Below are positions 8,855 to 15,535 of a stretch of DNA of 64,000 nt, in pieces. Under the pieces are notes generated by a model. That model searched no databases. It was not told where the DNA came from and saw only the letters and a list, made by a program, of their open reading frames with translations. The DNA is from Schlegelella_A sp965246805 (GTDB lineage Bacteria > Pseudomonadota > Gammaproteobacteria > Burkholderiales > Burkholderiaceae_C): NCBI GenBank assembly GCA_965246805.1, contig CBDFFO010000003.1, positions 186,001 to 250,000 on the forward strand. Reading direction: 5' to 3'. The position numbers were made by a program, and so were the translations under genes. Each line of letters starts with the position of its first letter. The first letter of the stretch is position 1.

Positions 8855-9066
8855 GCCACTCGGCCGATCGCCACGAACCCGCGCCCATTCGTGTGGTGCC
8901 CTGCCCCACGTGCGGCGAAGACAGCGCCTATGGCGCCACCAACCCGCATAGGCCCTTCTGCAGCGCGCGCTGTCGCAACAACGACCTCGGCGCCTGGGCC
9001 TCGGAAGGTTATCGCGTCGCGACGTCGCCACCACCGGAAGACGAGACCGGCGACACGTCGGTCTGA
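8851..9066 (+). CDS. yacG: DNA gyrase inhibitor YacG, zinc-binding
   Basis: A 71-residue protein with four zinc-ligand cysteines, C18, C21, C37 and C41, in VPCPTCGE and RPFCSARCR, the hallmark of YacG. In E. coli YacG binds GyrB and can inhibit gyrase. The start ATG overlaps the zapD stop (ATGA), so translation is probably coupled. The acidic C-terminal tail (PPPEDETGD) is typical. The 17-base gap to the convergent mltB holds no clear terminator. Confidence 0.92.
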   Translation: MSHSADRHEPAPIRVVPCPTCGEDSAYGATNPHRPFCSARCRNNDLGAWASEGYRVATSPPPEDETGDTSV

Positions 9067-9083
9067 CGTGGCCAGCGGAGCGC

Positions 9084-10517
9084 TCAGCGCGCCGGCGACG
9101 ACGCGCTCGCCGCCGTGATCGGCGCGGCGCCGCAGGAGGCGTCGCTTCGCCCGCGCTTTCGCAGTTCTGCCAGCAGCCGCACACCGCCGCGCCCTTTGGA
9201 TGCACGCCCGGCGCGTGCCTCTTCGTCGACGATGGCGGCGCGCGTGCGCGGGCCGTCGGCGCCGTCGGGCTTCACGTCGCAATGGCCGAGCGCGAGCAGC
9301 AGCGACTGCAGTTCGGCAAACTCCCCGCGCGAGAGCCCGGGGTCATCGGTCGGCCAAGCCTTTGACGGCGGCGCCACGCCTCGCAAGGTGTCGGCGATCA
9401 AGCCTATGGCGAGCGCGTAGGCGTCGGCACGGTTGTAGCGCCAGATCGCCTGGTAGTTGGCCGTAACCAGCCAGGCGGGTCCCTCGACGCCGGCCGGCAT
9501 CAGCAGCGCGGTGCGCGTCAACGGCGCGAGTTCGGCCGCCTGCGGTCCGAGCACGCCGATCGACGCCGATGCAGCGTTCTGTGCCCCTCTTGTCGTAGAG
9601 GGCGACGCGCTCCATGGCGCACCCCCAGCACGCGTGACACCGGCTTCGACCCATTGCGCGACGGTTCGGCATTTACCGGGCGCTGCGGTCGCGGCCAGGC
9701 AGCCGTGGTCGCTCTGCAAGGCATTGGCTTCGCCGAGGGCGTTCGGCACCTGGACCTCGACGCCCCAGGCCAGGCCCTCCCGCCAGCCCAGACTCTTCAG
9801 ATAGCGCGCGGTGGTGAGGAGGGCATCGCCGACGCTGTTGACGATGTCGGCGGCGGGCTCGCCCTCGGCGTCGTTCATGACGCGTACAAAGGTGCCGGGC
9901 ATGAACTGCGTCATGCCGAACGCACCGGCCCACGATCCCTTGAACTGCTCGAGCTTGACGGTGCCGTCTTGCACGAGCCGCAACGCCGCGAAGAAGTGTT
10001 GCTTGCGCTCGTCGCTCTTCAGGTTCAGGCAGGCACGGCTCAAGGTCGCATCGATGACCGGATAGCGGCCGGCGACACGGCCATAGTCGGTCTCCACACC
10101 GAACACCGCCACCGCGATCGCCGGATCGACGCCATACCGCCGTCTCACCGTGGCGAGTGCCTCGGTCTCACGCACCAGCAATTCGGCGCCCTGCGATGCG
10201 CGCTTCGCATCAGCCAGGCGCGCGAGGTAGTCCCAAATAGGAAGCTCGAACTCGGGCTGGCTGCGGCTCGCGCTGTCGATCACCGGCCGCAGGTCCTGCA
10301 CGTCGCGCGTGTACGCATCGAAGGTCTCGGCGCGCACCTCGGGATGTGAGCGCACTTCGCGGCGCAACTCTGCGATGCAAACAGGCAGCGGCACAGCCAG
10401 CGCCGGGTTCGGCACGACCGGCATCGCGGCACTCGCGGCCTGCCCGTGCACGGCGGTCGCGAAACCCATCGTCGCGGCAAGCCCTGCGAACGCTGCAACG
10501 ACTCGACGAGAAATCAT
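9084..10517 (-). CDS. MltB-family lytic murein transglycosylase with C-terminal peptidoglycan-binding domain
   Basis: About 477 residues. A signal peptide (residues 1-26, ending ...AVHGQ) directs it to the periplasm. The catalytic domain has the MltB-type glutamate in VFGVETDYGR and the conserved GSWAGAFGMTQFMPGTF; the glutamate cuts glycan strands with formation of anhydro-muramic ends. A PG_binding_1-like domain near the C-terminus (FAELQSLLLALGHC...DGADGPRTRAAI) follows. There is no lipobox, so it is probably soluble, unlike E. coli MltB. ATG at 10517 was preferred to the GTG one codon upstream. It converges with yacG. Confidence 0.9.
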   Translation of the reverse strand: MISRRVVAAFAGLAATMGFATAVHGQAASAAMPVVPNPALAVPLPVCIAELRREVRSHPEVRAETFDAYTRDVQDLRPVIDSASRSQPEFELPIWDYLARLADAKRASQGAELLVRETEALATVRRRYGVDPAIAVAVFGVETDYGRVAGRYPVIDATLSRACLNLKSDERKQHFFAALRLVQDGTVKLEQFKGSWAGAFGMTQFMPGTFVRVMNDAEGEPAADIVNSVGDALLTTARYLKSLGWREGLAWGVEVQVPNALGEANALQSDHGCLAATAAPGKCRTVAQWVEAGVTRAGGAPWSASPSTTRGAQNAASASIGVLGPQAAELAPLTRTALLMPAGVEGPAWLVTANYQAIWRYNRADAYALAIGLIADTLRGVAPPSKAWPTDDPGLSRGEFAELQSLLLALGHCDVKPDGADGPRTRAAIVDEEARAGRASKGRGGVRLLAELRKRGRSDASCGAAPITAASASSPAR

Positions 10518-10520
10518 CAC

Positions 10521-10975
10521 GGCAGTCTAGGCCTGCTTGTGGCGTCGATGCGACCTGCACCCGATCAGGGCTTGAACCCGTTGGTCGCGATCGCCAATCG
10601 CTTGTTGATGTTGGCGCCGTCGCTGCGGGCGACCCGTGCCGTCCCGAACCCCCGCACCAGCCGTGAGCAGCTCGGTGAGCGATGGCTCGACGCTAACCAG
10701 GGCGCGGCGGTTCTGCGTTTCCCGTGGGCATCAGGCGTCATCGATCGGCGGTGGTGGTGGTTATCGGACTCCTGATGCCGAGTTGCGACAGCGTTGGCCG
10801 CTACTTCCCGCTGCGGCTGGCCCATCCTCCCGCGCACGTGCCGCACGAGAAGGCGTCTATCGATCATCTGGAAAGCTGGCTTGACCACCTGGCGAGCGCC
10901 GCCGTGCTTGCCCGACGGGGATGACTTCGTGACGCTACTGGGGTGAGCGTTCCGCGCGTTTGAGAGCCGTGCGTC
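10521..10975. other. Intergenic stretch with no confident gene; one small lipoprotein-like ORF
   Basis: About 450 bases between mltB and the PP2C gene. The only marginally protein-like reading is a GTG-started 66-codon frame on the plus strand (10724-10924). It begins with Arg/His residues, a short hydrophobic stretch (AVVVVIGLLMPSC) and a cysteine, resembling a lipoprotein signal but without a good lipobox or ribosome-binding site. A minus-strand frame (10565-10888) covers most of the same bases; I do not recognise it. No RNA gene or terminator was recognised. Confidence 0.3.
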
Positions 10976-11779
10976 TCAAGACGCGAAATCCGTCGGCATC
11001 ATCGGTTGCGTCACCTCGGTCGGGTCACCCACCCACAGGCCGACCGCACTGAAGTTGTCCTGCCGCGGCGCGGCCACCGCCTCCACCCGCGCCTGCATCA
11101 ACGCCAGCCATTCCTCGGGCGATGCGGCATCGGCCAGGGTATCGACGATGTCGCCATCGCGAACCGCGCCCCACCAACCATCGCTGCACAGCAGGTAGGC
11201 ATCGCCGTCACGCAGCGGCGTCGGCTCGACGGTGTGCGGGTCGACGTCGTCGTCGATGCCGAGCGCCGCGATCAGTTGGTTCTTCTGCGGGTGCGTCTCG
11301 GCCTGGCTGTCGCTGATGAGGCCGGCATCGACCAAGCGTTGAACGATGCTGTCGTCTCTGGTCAACAGTTCGACCGCGCCGGCGCGCACCCGGTAGAGCC
11401 GCGAATCGCCGACGTGCGCCCACAGCGCGCGCTGTCGGACGCTGTCGACCCAAAGCACCACCACGGTGGTGTGCATGCGATCGACGCTGCGGGCGCCGGG
11501 GCGGCGGGCCGAAGCTGCGCAAATTCCCGTGTGCGCCGACTGGATCGCGCGCGAGAGGGCGTCGGCGCTGAACAAGGTCCTCGGGTCCTGAAGGCTTGCT
11601 TCGAGCGCTTCGACGGCACGGGCCGAGGCTTCCGCGCCGCCGACATGGCCGCCGGCGCCGTCGGCCACGATGGCCAACGTGCGCGATCCGTCGCGCCCTA
11701 CGAGCACCTTGTCTTCGTTGCCGCTGCGCTGGCCCCGCTCGCTGCGACTCGCGACGCTGACATCGATCACCGGGTTCAT
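10976..11779 (-). CDS. PP2C-family serine/threonine phosphatase (T6SS PppA/Stp1-like)
   Basis: A 267-residue PPM/PP2C phosphatase with all metal-binding motifs: SGNEDKVLV, VADGAGGHVGGAEAS, AHVGDSRLYRV, LLCSDGWWGAV and the terminal DNFSAVGLWV. No membrane segment, so cytoplasmic. Its ATG overlaps the stop of the upstream FHA gene (ATGA). A phosphatase beside an FHA protein is the usual layout of the type VI secretion threonine-phosphorylation pathway, where PppA reverses phosphorylation of the FHA protein by the kinase PpkA. No intact kinase or T6SS structural gene is visible here, so its present target is unknown. Confidence 0.88.
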   Translation of the reverse strand: MNPVIDVSVASRSERGQRSGNEDKVLVGRDGSRTLAIVADGAGGHVGGAEASARAVEALEASLQDPRTLFSADALSRAIQSAHTGICAASARRPGARSVDRMHTTVVVLWVDSVRQRALWAHVGDSRLYRVRAGAVELLTRDDSIVQRLVDAGLISDSQAETHPQKNQLIAALGIDDDVDPHTVEPTPLRDGDAYLLCSDGWWGAVRDGDIVDTLADAASPEEWLALMQARVEAVAAPRQDNFSAVGLWVGDPTEVTQPMMPTDFAS

Positions 11780-13206
11780 GGGGCGCCACTGCCCTTCTCG
11801 CGCTTCAGCCGCGCGAGTTGCTCGTCGTAGGCTTCGAGAAACGCCTTGCCGAACAGCGCATGAACGTCTTCCTGCGCTTCGTCGCGGATGCCTTCGTAGT
11901 GCGACAGATAGAGCTCCCAGGGCTTGGCCTTGCGGTTGATCGGCAACACACTGTCGAGCACCGAGTTGTCGGTGAGCTGCGCTTCCAATTGGGCGGGTGC
12001 AAAACGCGCGAGCACGCCTTCCAGCGCGGCGCGTGTACCCGCCATGGTGCCGATGGCGTGGCCGACGAGGTCGTTCATCACGTCGGTCATCACGTCGGTC
12101 ATCTCGTCGGTCATCTCGTCGGTCATCGCGGCGGGTCCGGGCAAGAAACCGCGCAGCGGCGGCGGCATCAATTGCTCGAGGGCCGAGCGCGCATCGGAGG
12201 CGAACTTCAAGGGTTGTTGTTGCGTGGCTTGATGACCGTGACCTGGGCGTGCGGTTCGTAACGCAACGCCGACCGCACCTCGACCAGTTGCAACCTGCCC
12301 TCGATGGCGGTGCGCAGCGCGTTGCCGGCGATGCGCATCCGTTCCGGACTGGCGCCCTCGGCCGGGTCCAGGCTGATGCGCGCGCCTTCGCAAAAGGCGC
12401 GCCACATGGCCTCGGTGTCGGCGCCCGCTAGCGTCGGCACCACCGCTTCGTCGATGCGGAAGGGCATCCAATCGGCTGGCAACGATGCGTCGATGGCGGC
12501 GAGCGTGTCGCGCGTCGTGTCGTTCGGCCCATCCGCGAACGGGCCGGGGCGGGGCGACGAACACCTCCGAGTCGGGGCTCGTTGTCGCTCGCTCGCCAAG
12601 GCATTCGTTCAGCGGGTCTTCGGATCTCGACGCTTGATGAATGGCGGTGATCAATCCCTCGAACGGACTTGAGCCCGAGCCCCCATCGGCCGCTCCGCCG
12701 AGGCCGAACGATTCGGCCACATTCGCCGCGAAGCCGACCGGGCGTGTACCCGACGGTGAATCCGTGGCCGGCCCTCGGTCCATCACGGGCCAGTCATCGA
12801 GCCGCGGCAGTGTTCGGCTCGCACCGCCATCGGTCCTCTGCGGTGCCCGGCGTGCCGGCTCCGTTTCGTCGGACGTCGCGTCGAGGTGCGCCAGGTCGAT
12901 CGCTTCGAGCGAGTAAGCCCCGATGCGCAGTCGGTCGCTGTGCATCAGCGGCACCGAGTCACCCACCGCGACCGCTCGCCCGCGAACCATGATCGGGTTC
13001 ACGCTGCCGACGTTCTTGATCGTGCAGCCGTCGTCCTCGACCATGACTTCGGCCTGCGTGCGCGAAATGTGGCGCTCCGAGTCGAGCAAGGTCAGCAGGT
13101 TGTGACTCGATCGGCCGACGGTCCCGCCGGGCTGTGCGAAACGCGCCTCGATGGGCTTGATCAGTGGGCTGCCGTTGAGCGCAACCGCTCGCATCATCAA
13201 CGTCAT
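11776..13206 (-). CDS. tagH: FHA-domain protein, T6SS TagH/ImpI-like, with two compensating frameshifts
   Basis: The N-terminus (residues about 5-95) is an FHA domain with GRSSHN and ERHISRTQAEV, which binds phosphothreonine. The last ~150 residues resemble the C-terminal T6SS FHA domain (ARFAPAQLEAQLTDN, KAKPWELYLSHYEGIRDEA). Between about 12545 and 12215 the open frame gives Arg/His-rich nonsense, whereas the adjacent frame gives family-like sequence (DWMPFRIDEAVVPTL, ALRYEPHAQVTVIKPRNNNP). So one extra base in the C/G run near 12540-12556 and one missing base near 12209-12212 appear to cancel. As read, the protein is 476 residues with a scrambled middle third. Sequencing error and real decay both fit. 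It is co-transcribed with the phosphatase gene. Confidence 0.8.
   Translation of the reverse strand: MTLMMRAVALNGSPLIKPIEARFAQPGGTVGRSSHNLLTLLDSERHISRTQAEVMVEDDGCTIKNVGSVNPIMVRGRAVAVGDSVPLMHSDRLRIGAYSLEAIDLAHLDATSDETEPARRAPQRTDGGASRTLPRLDDWPVMDRGPATDSPSGTRPVGFAANVAESFGLGGAADGGSGSSPFEGLITAIHQASRSEDPLNECLGERATTSPDSEVFVAPPRPVRGWAERHDARHARRHRRIVASRLDALPHRRSGGADASGRRHRGHVARLLRRRAHQPGPGRGRQSGTDAHRRQRAAHRHRGQVATGRGAVGVALRTARPGHGHQATQQQPLKFASDARSALEQLMPPPLRGFLPGPAAMTDEMTDEMTDVMTDVMNDLVGHAIGTMAGTRAALEGVLARFAPAQLEAQLTDNSVLDSVLPINRKAKPWELYLSHYEGIRDEAQEDVHALFGKAFLEAYDEQLARLKREKGSGAP
12081..12128. repeat. 12-bp in-frame tandem repeat inside tagH
   Basis: Four head-to-tail copies of CGTCGGTCATCN (12081-12092, 12093-12104, 12105-12116, 12117-12128), with a degenerate fifth unit just before. 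On the coding strand they give repeating Met-Thr-Asp-Glu/Val units just before NDLVGHAIGTMAGTRAAL. Because the unit is a multiple of three, copy-number change would not shift the frame. Confidence 0.9.
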
Positions 13207-13462
13207 GTGAAATTCATCGGCGAAGTTTCAAGGCGTTGCCGCGAGGGTAGCGGATGCGCGACGCCTGCGCCCTGCGGGTCCTCACCACCCACAGCGAGCG
13301 CATCGTCGGCAGATGACCCGGTCTGTTCCGCGTCGTACCAGCGAACGGTCGAATTCGACACGTCGATGGCATTTGTGCGCCGCCACGCGGTGGCCCGACT
13401 CGACGCAGAATCACGCGGAAATAGGCGACTGTCGAATTTGGCGTCCCCCAAAGGTTTCGCGA

Positions 13463-14425
13463 ATGTCTGATCGGTTTAACGGCTATTCACGCACGGTCCT
13501 GTCGGCGGCGCTCGCTGCATCGCTGGCCGCCTGCGCGAACACGTCTTCCACGGCGCCCGACAAAGGCAGCGCGGCGTGGCCGGCCGCCAACCCCGCATCG
13601 GCGCCAAAGCCCGAAGCGCCCGTCGCGCCGCCGCCGCCGCCGTTGACGCCGGTCACACAAGCCCAGGCGCAAAAGCTCGCGCTCGCCGCAGCCACCTTGC
13701 TCGAGTCCGGCCGCGAGGAGCCGGCGCGTGCCGAGTTGCAGAAGGCGCTCGTCGGCGATCCGAACAATAGGCTCGCGCTCAACCTGATGACGCAGATCAC
13801 CGTCGACCCGATGACGGTGCTCGGGCACGAATCGTTCAACTACACGGTGCGTCCGAACGACACGATGTCGGGCATCGCCGGACGCTTCCTCGGCGATATC
13901 TATTCGTTCTACATCCTCGCCCGCTACAACAACATCGCCGTGCCACGCCAAGTAGCAGGCGGCCAGGTGTTGCGCATACCCGGCAAGGCGCCGCCGCGCG
14001 ACGCGACCTCCCCGCGTGCGGAACCGCCCGCCGTGGCGCCGGCGGCTGTTGCGCCCACGCTAGCCCTGCCGCCATCGCCTCCGGCCGCGCCGCCACCGCC
14101 GCCCGAGCCGACCGCAGGTGAACGCGCGATGCGCACCGCTCGGGCGAGCGAAAAGGCAGGCAACCTTGAACAAGCGCGCACCGATTACCTCGCCGTCACC
14201 AAGCTGGATCAGGCGGGTGCCCAGGCCAAGGCGGAGCAGCTCGGCAAGCAGTTGGTCCAGCGGTACTCGCTCAATGCGCGCACTGCGTTCGCGAAGCAAG
14301 ATCTGGCCGGCGCGATCGGCGCGTGGGACCGGGTGCTCGTTATCGACCCTGCGAACGACACCGCGAAGCTCGAGCGCCAGCGCGCACAGGTGCTGAAAAA
14401 CAAGGCCGAGAAGCTCGGCAGCTAA
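13463..14425 (+). CDS. LysM-domain lipoprotein with TPR-like C-terminus
   Basis: A 320-residue protein starting at ATG 13463 behind an AAAGG ribosome-binding site. A lipoprotein signal ends in the lipobox LAAC. A Pro/Ala-rich linker and a short helical repeat region follow. A LysM fold (about 127-175: NYTVRPNDTMSGIAGRFLGD, then ILARYNN and GGQVLRIPG) should bind peptidoglycan. After a second proline-rich linker, residues about 225-320 look like tetratricopeptide-type helices (ASEKAGNLEQARTDYLAV). It is divergent from the FHA/PP2C pair. Similar LysM lipoproteins accompany some T6SS loci, so a role in envelope anchoring is an inference. Confidence 0.75.
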   Translation: MSDRFNGYSRTVLSAALAASLAACANTSSTAPDKGSAAWPAANPASAPKPEAPVAPPPPPLTPVTQAQAQKLALAAATLLESGREEPARAELQKALVGDPNNRLALNLMTQITVDPMTVLGHESFNYTVRPNDTMSGIAGRFLGDIYSFYILARYNNIAVPRQVAGGQVLRIPGKAPPRDATSPRAEPPAVAPAAVAPTLALPPSPPAAPPPPPEPTAGERAMRTARASEKAGNLEQARTDYLAVTKLDQAGAQAKAEQLGKQLVQRYSLNARTAFAKQDLAGAIGAWDRVLVIDPANDTAKLERQRAQVLKNKAEKLGS

Positions 14426-15020
14426 TCGGCCAGCGCGCTTGCCGCAGTGCGCGGGAAACGATGACGCCGCCGCCGAAGCCGTGCGTGAAGGACCAGGGGC
14501 AATCGTGACAGGCATCGAAGCCACCGCTGCCACCCCCGTTTTCATCACCGTGAGGATCTCCCAAGACGTGGCCGCTTCGGCCAGGTGATTGATTCGCTCC
14601 TGCGCGACGGGGCTGGCGCGCAGCCGCCGCCGCGGTCGAGCCGCTCGCCGATCAGGTAACGACCGACCTGGCGCACCGCGACCTTGCCTGTCGGTGCGGG
14701 GCCGGACAGCGTGGCGTTGTCGGCGACGCGGGCGGCAGCCGGGGGTGCGCGCCTGCGCGGCGTTGGCCGCGGTGTGAAGCGCTTCGACGTCGCGCTCTCA
14801 AAGGCATCGGGTTGTGACCCGTGAACACGCGCGGGACGTCGGCATCGGCGTCGGTTGCACGCTGGTTGAGGGCTCGTCCCAGGACATGAAAAGAGACATG
14901 GGGTCAGTCGCGCGACGAGAGCGGGGGCGCAACGGCACCGCAACGAGCATCCGGCAAATGCACCAATGCCGCGCGCCCAGGGGGCTTGTCCTCCGCTGTT
15001 CGCCGCATTTCAAGCTCCAC
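14426..15020. other. Gene-free stretch upstream of groES, possibly decayed coding DNA
   Basis: About 600 bases without a convincing intact gene on either strand. Minus-strand frames between about 14500 and 14940 have short protein-like runs in different frames (for example AQERINHLAEAATSWEIL), as expected for a decayed gene. One run resembles the start of a protein kinase and is listed separately. Nothing recognisable was found on the plus strand before the groESL control region. Confidence 0.4.
14623..14700 (-). pseudogene. Possible remnant of a Ser/Thr protein kinase N-terminus
   Basis: On the minus strand the frame reads GKVAVRQVGRYLIGERLDRG followed by GG. This resembles the first strand and glycine-rich loop of Hanks-type kinases (I-G-x-Y-x-I-x-x-x-L-G-x-G-G-M-G). 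After the glycines the frame departs from any kinase, and no catalytic loop is found nearby. The interest is positional: a PpkA-type kinase is the missing partner of the phosphatase and FHA genes 1.4 kb away. The match is about 15 residues and could be chance. Confidence 0.22.
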
Positions 15021-15022
15021 AC

Positions 15023-15050
15023 CTTGAAACGGCGCCTGCCCGCGCCATCT
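15023..15050 (+). promoter_or_regulatory. Sigma32 (heat-shock) promoter-like element of groESL
   Basis: CTTGAAA at 15023-15029 and CGCCATCT at 15043-15050 are separated by 13 bases, close to the RpoH consensus (CTTGAAA, 13-15 bases, CCCCATnT). It lies upstream of a sigma70-like promoter and the CIRCE operator, so groESL probably responds to heat through RpoH as well as HrcA. Confidence 0.65.
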
Positions 15051-15069
15051 AACTTGCTAGCCGCAAGTT
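15051..15069. promoter_or_regulatory. Perfect 7-bp inverted repeat between the two groESL promoters
   Basis: AACTTGC, five bases (TAGCC), GCAAGTT. It starts one base after the sigma32 -10 element and overlaps the -35 box of the downstream promoter. It has no T-tract, so it is not an obvious terminator; it could be an operator or a leader hairpin of the upstream transcript. Confidence 0.45.
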
Positions 15070-15095
15070 GCAGGATCGTTTCTCGACCCTATAAT
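15068..15095 (+). promoter_or_regulatory. Sigma70 promoter of groESL
   Basis: TTGCAG (15068-15073) and a perfect TATAAT (15090-15095) are separated by 16 bases. The expected start site near 15102 falls at the edge of the CIRCE operator, the normal geometry for HrcA repression. Confidence 0.7.
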
Positions 15096-15102
15096 GCGGT
15101 TG

Positions 15103-15129
15103 CTAGCACTCCTTTCCGTTGAGTGCTAA
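15103..15129 (+). promoter_or_regulatory. CIRCE operator (HrcA binding site)
   Basis: CTAGCACTC, nine bases, GAGTGCTAA. This matches the CIRCE consensus TTAGCACTC-N9-GAGTGCTAA with one difference at the outermost base. HrcA binds it and represses groESL without stress. Confidence 0.93.
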
Positions 15130-15214
15130 TTGCATTCTGCCCCGGCTTGTGACGGGGCGTTCGACAAAGGCGCCATCGGCGCCGACCCTGACAGTTCATC
15201 CAAAGGAGATCCCT

Positions 15215-15505
15215 ATGAAGCTTCGACCGCTGCACGATCGCGTGATCGTCAAACGCGTGGAACAGGAAACCAAGACCGCGTCCGGCATCGTCATTCCGGA
15301 CAATGCGGCCGAGAAGCCCGACCAGGGCGAAGTGCTCGCCGTCGGACCCGGCAAGCGCAGCGACAAGGGCGACCTGATGCAACTGAACATCCGCGTGGGC
15401 GACCGTGTGCTGTTCGGCAAATACAGCGGCCAGACCGTTAAGGTCGATGGCGACGAGCTGCTCGTGATGCGCGAAGAAGACCTCTTCGCCGTCGTCGAGA
15501 AGTAA
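15215..15505 (+). CDS. groES: Co-chaperonin GroES
   Basis: A 96-residue GroES of normal length beginning MKLRPLHDRVIVKRVEQE. It includes the mobile-loop stretch (KTASGIVIPDNAAEKPDQGE) that contacts GroEL and ends EEDLFAVVEK. The ATG at 15215 has an AAAGGAG ribosome-binding site seven bases upstream; earlier in-frame codons extend into the CIRCE region and are rejected. GroES caps GroEL during ATP-driven folding in the cytoplasm. groEL follows 30 bases later in one operon. Confidence 0.98.
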   Translation: MKLRPLHDRVIVKRVEQETKTASGIVIPDNAAEKPDQGEVLAVGPGKRSDKGDLMQLNIRVGDRVLFGKYSGQTVKVDGDELLVMREEDLFAVVEK

Positions 15506-15535
15506 GCCCACCGCAACCCACTAGGAAATACTGAC

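Noticed and set aside
12081..12128. 12-bp repeats considered as a CRISPR array
   Set aside because: Units are contiguous without spacers, only 12 bp long, and lie in frame inside a coding gene.
14545..15122. Open frames of 102-132 codons upstream of groES
   Set aside because: They overlap the groESL promoters and CIRCE or have no protein-like composition throughout; no start signals.
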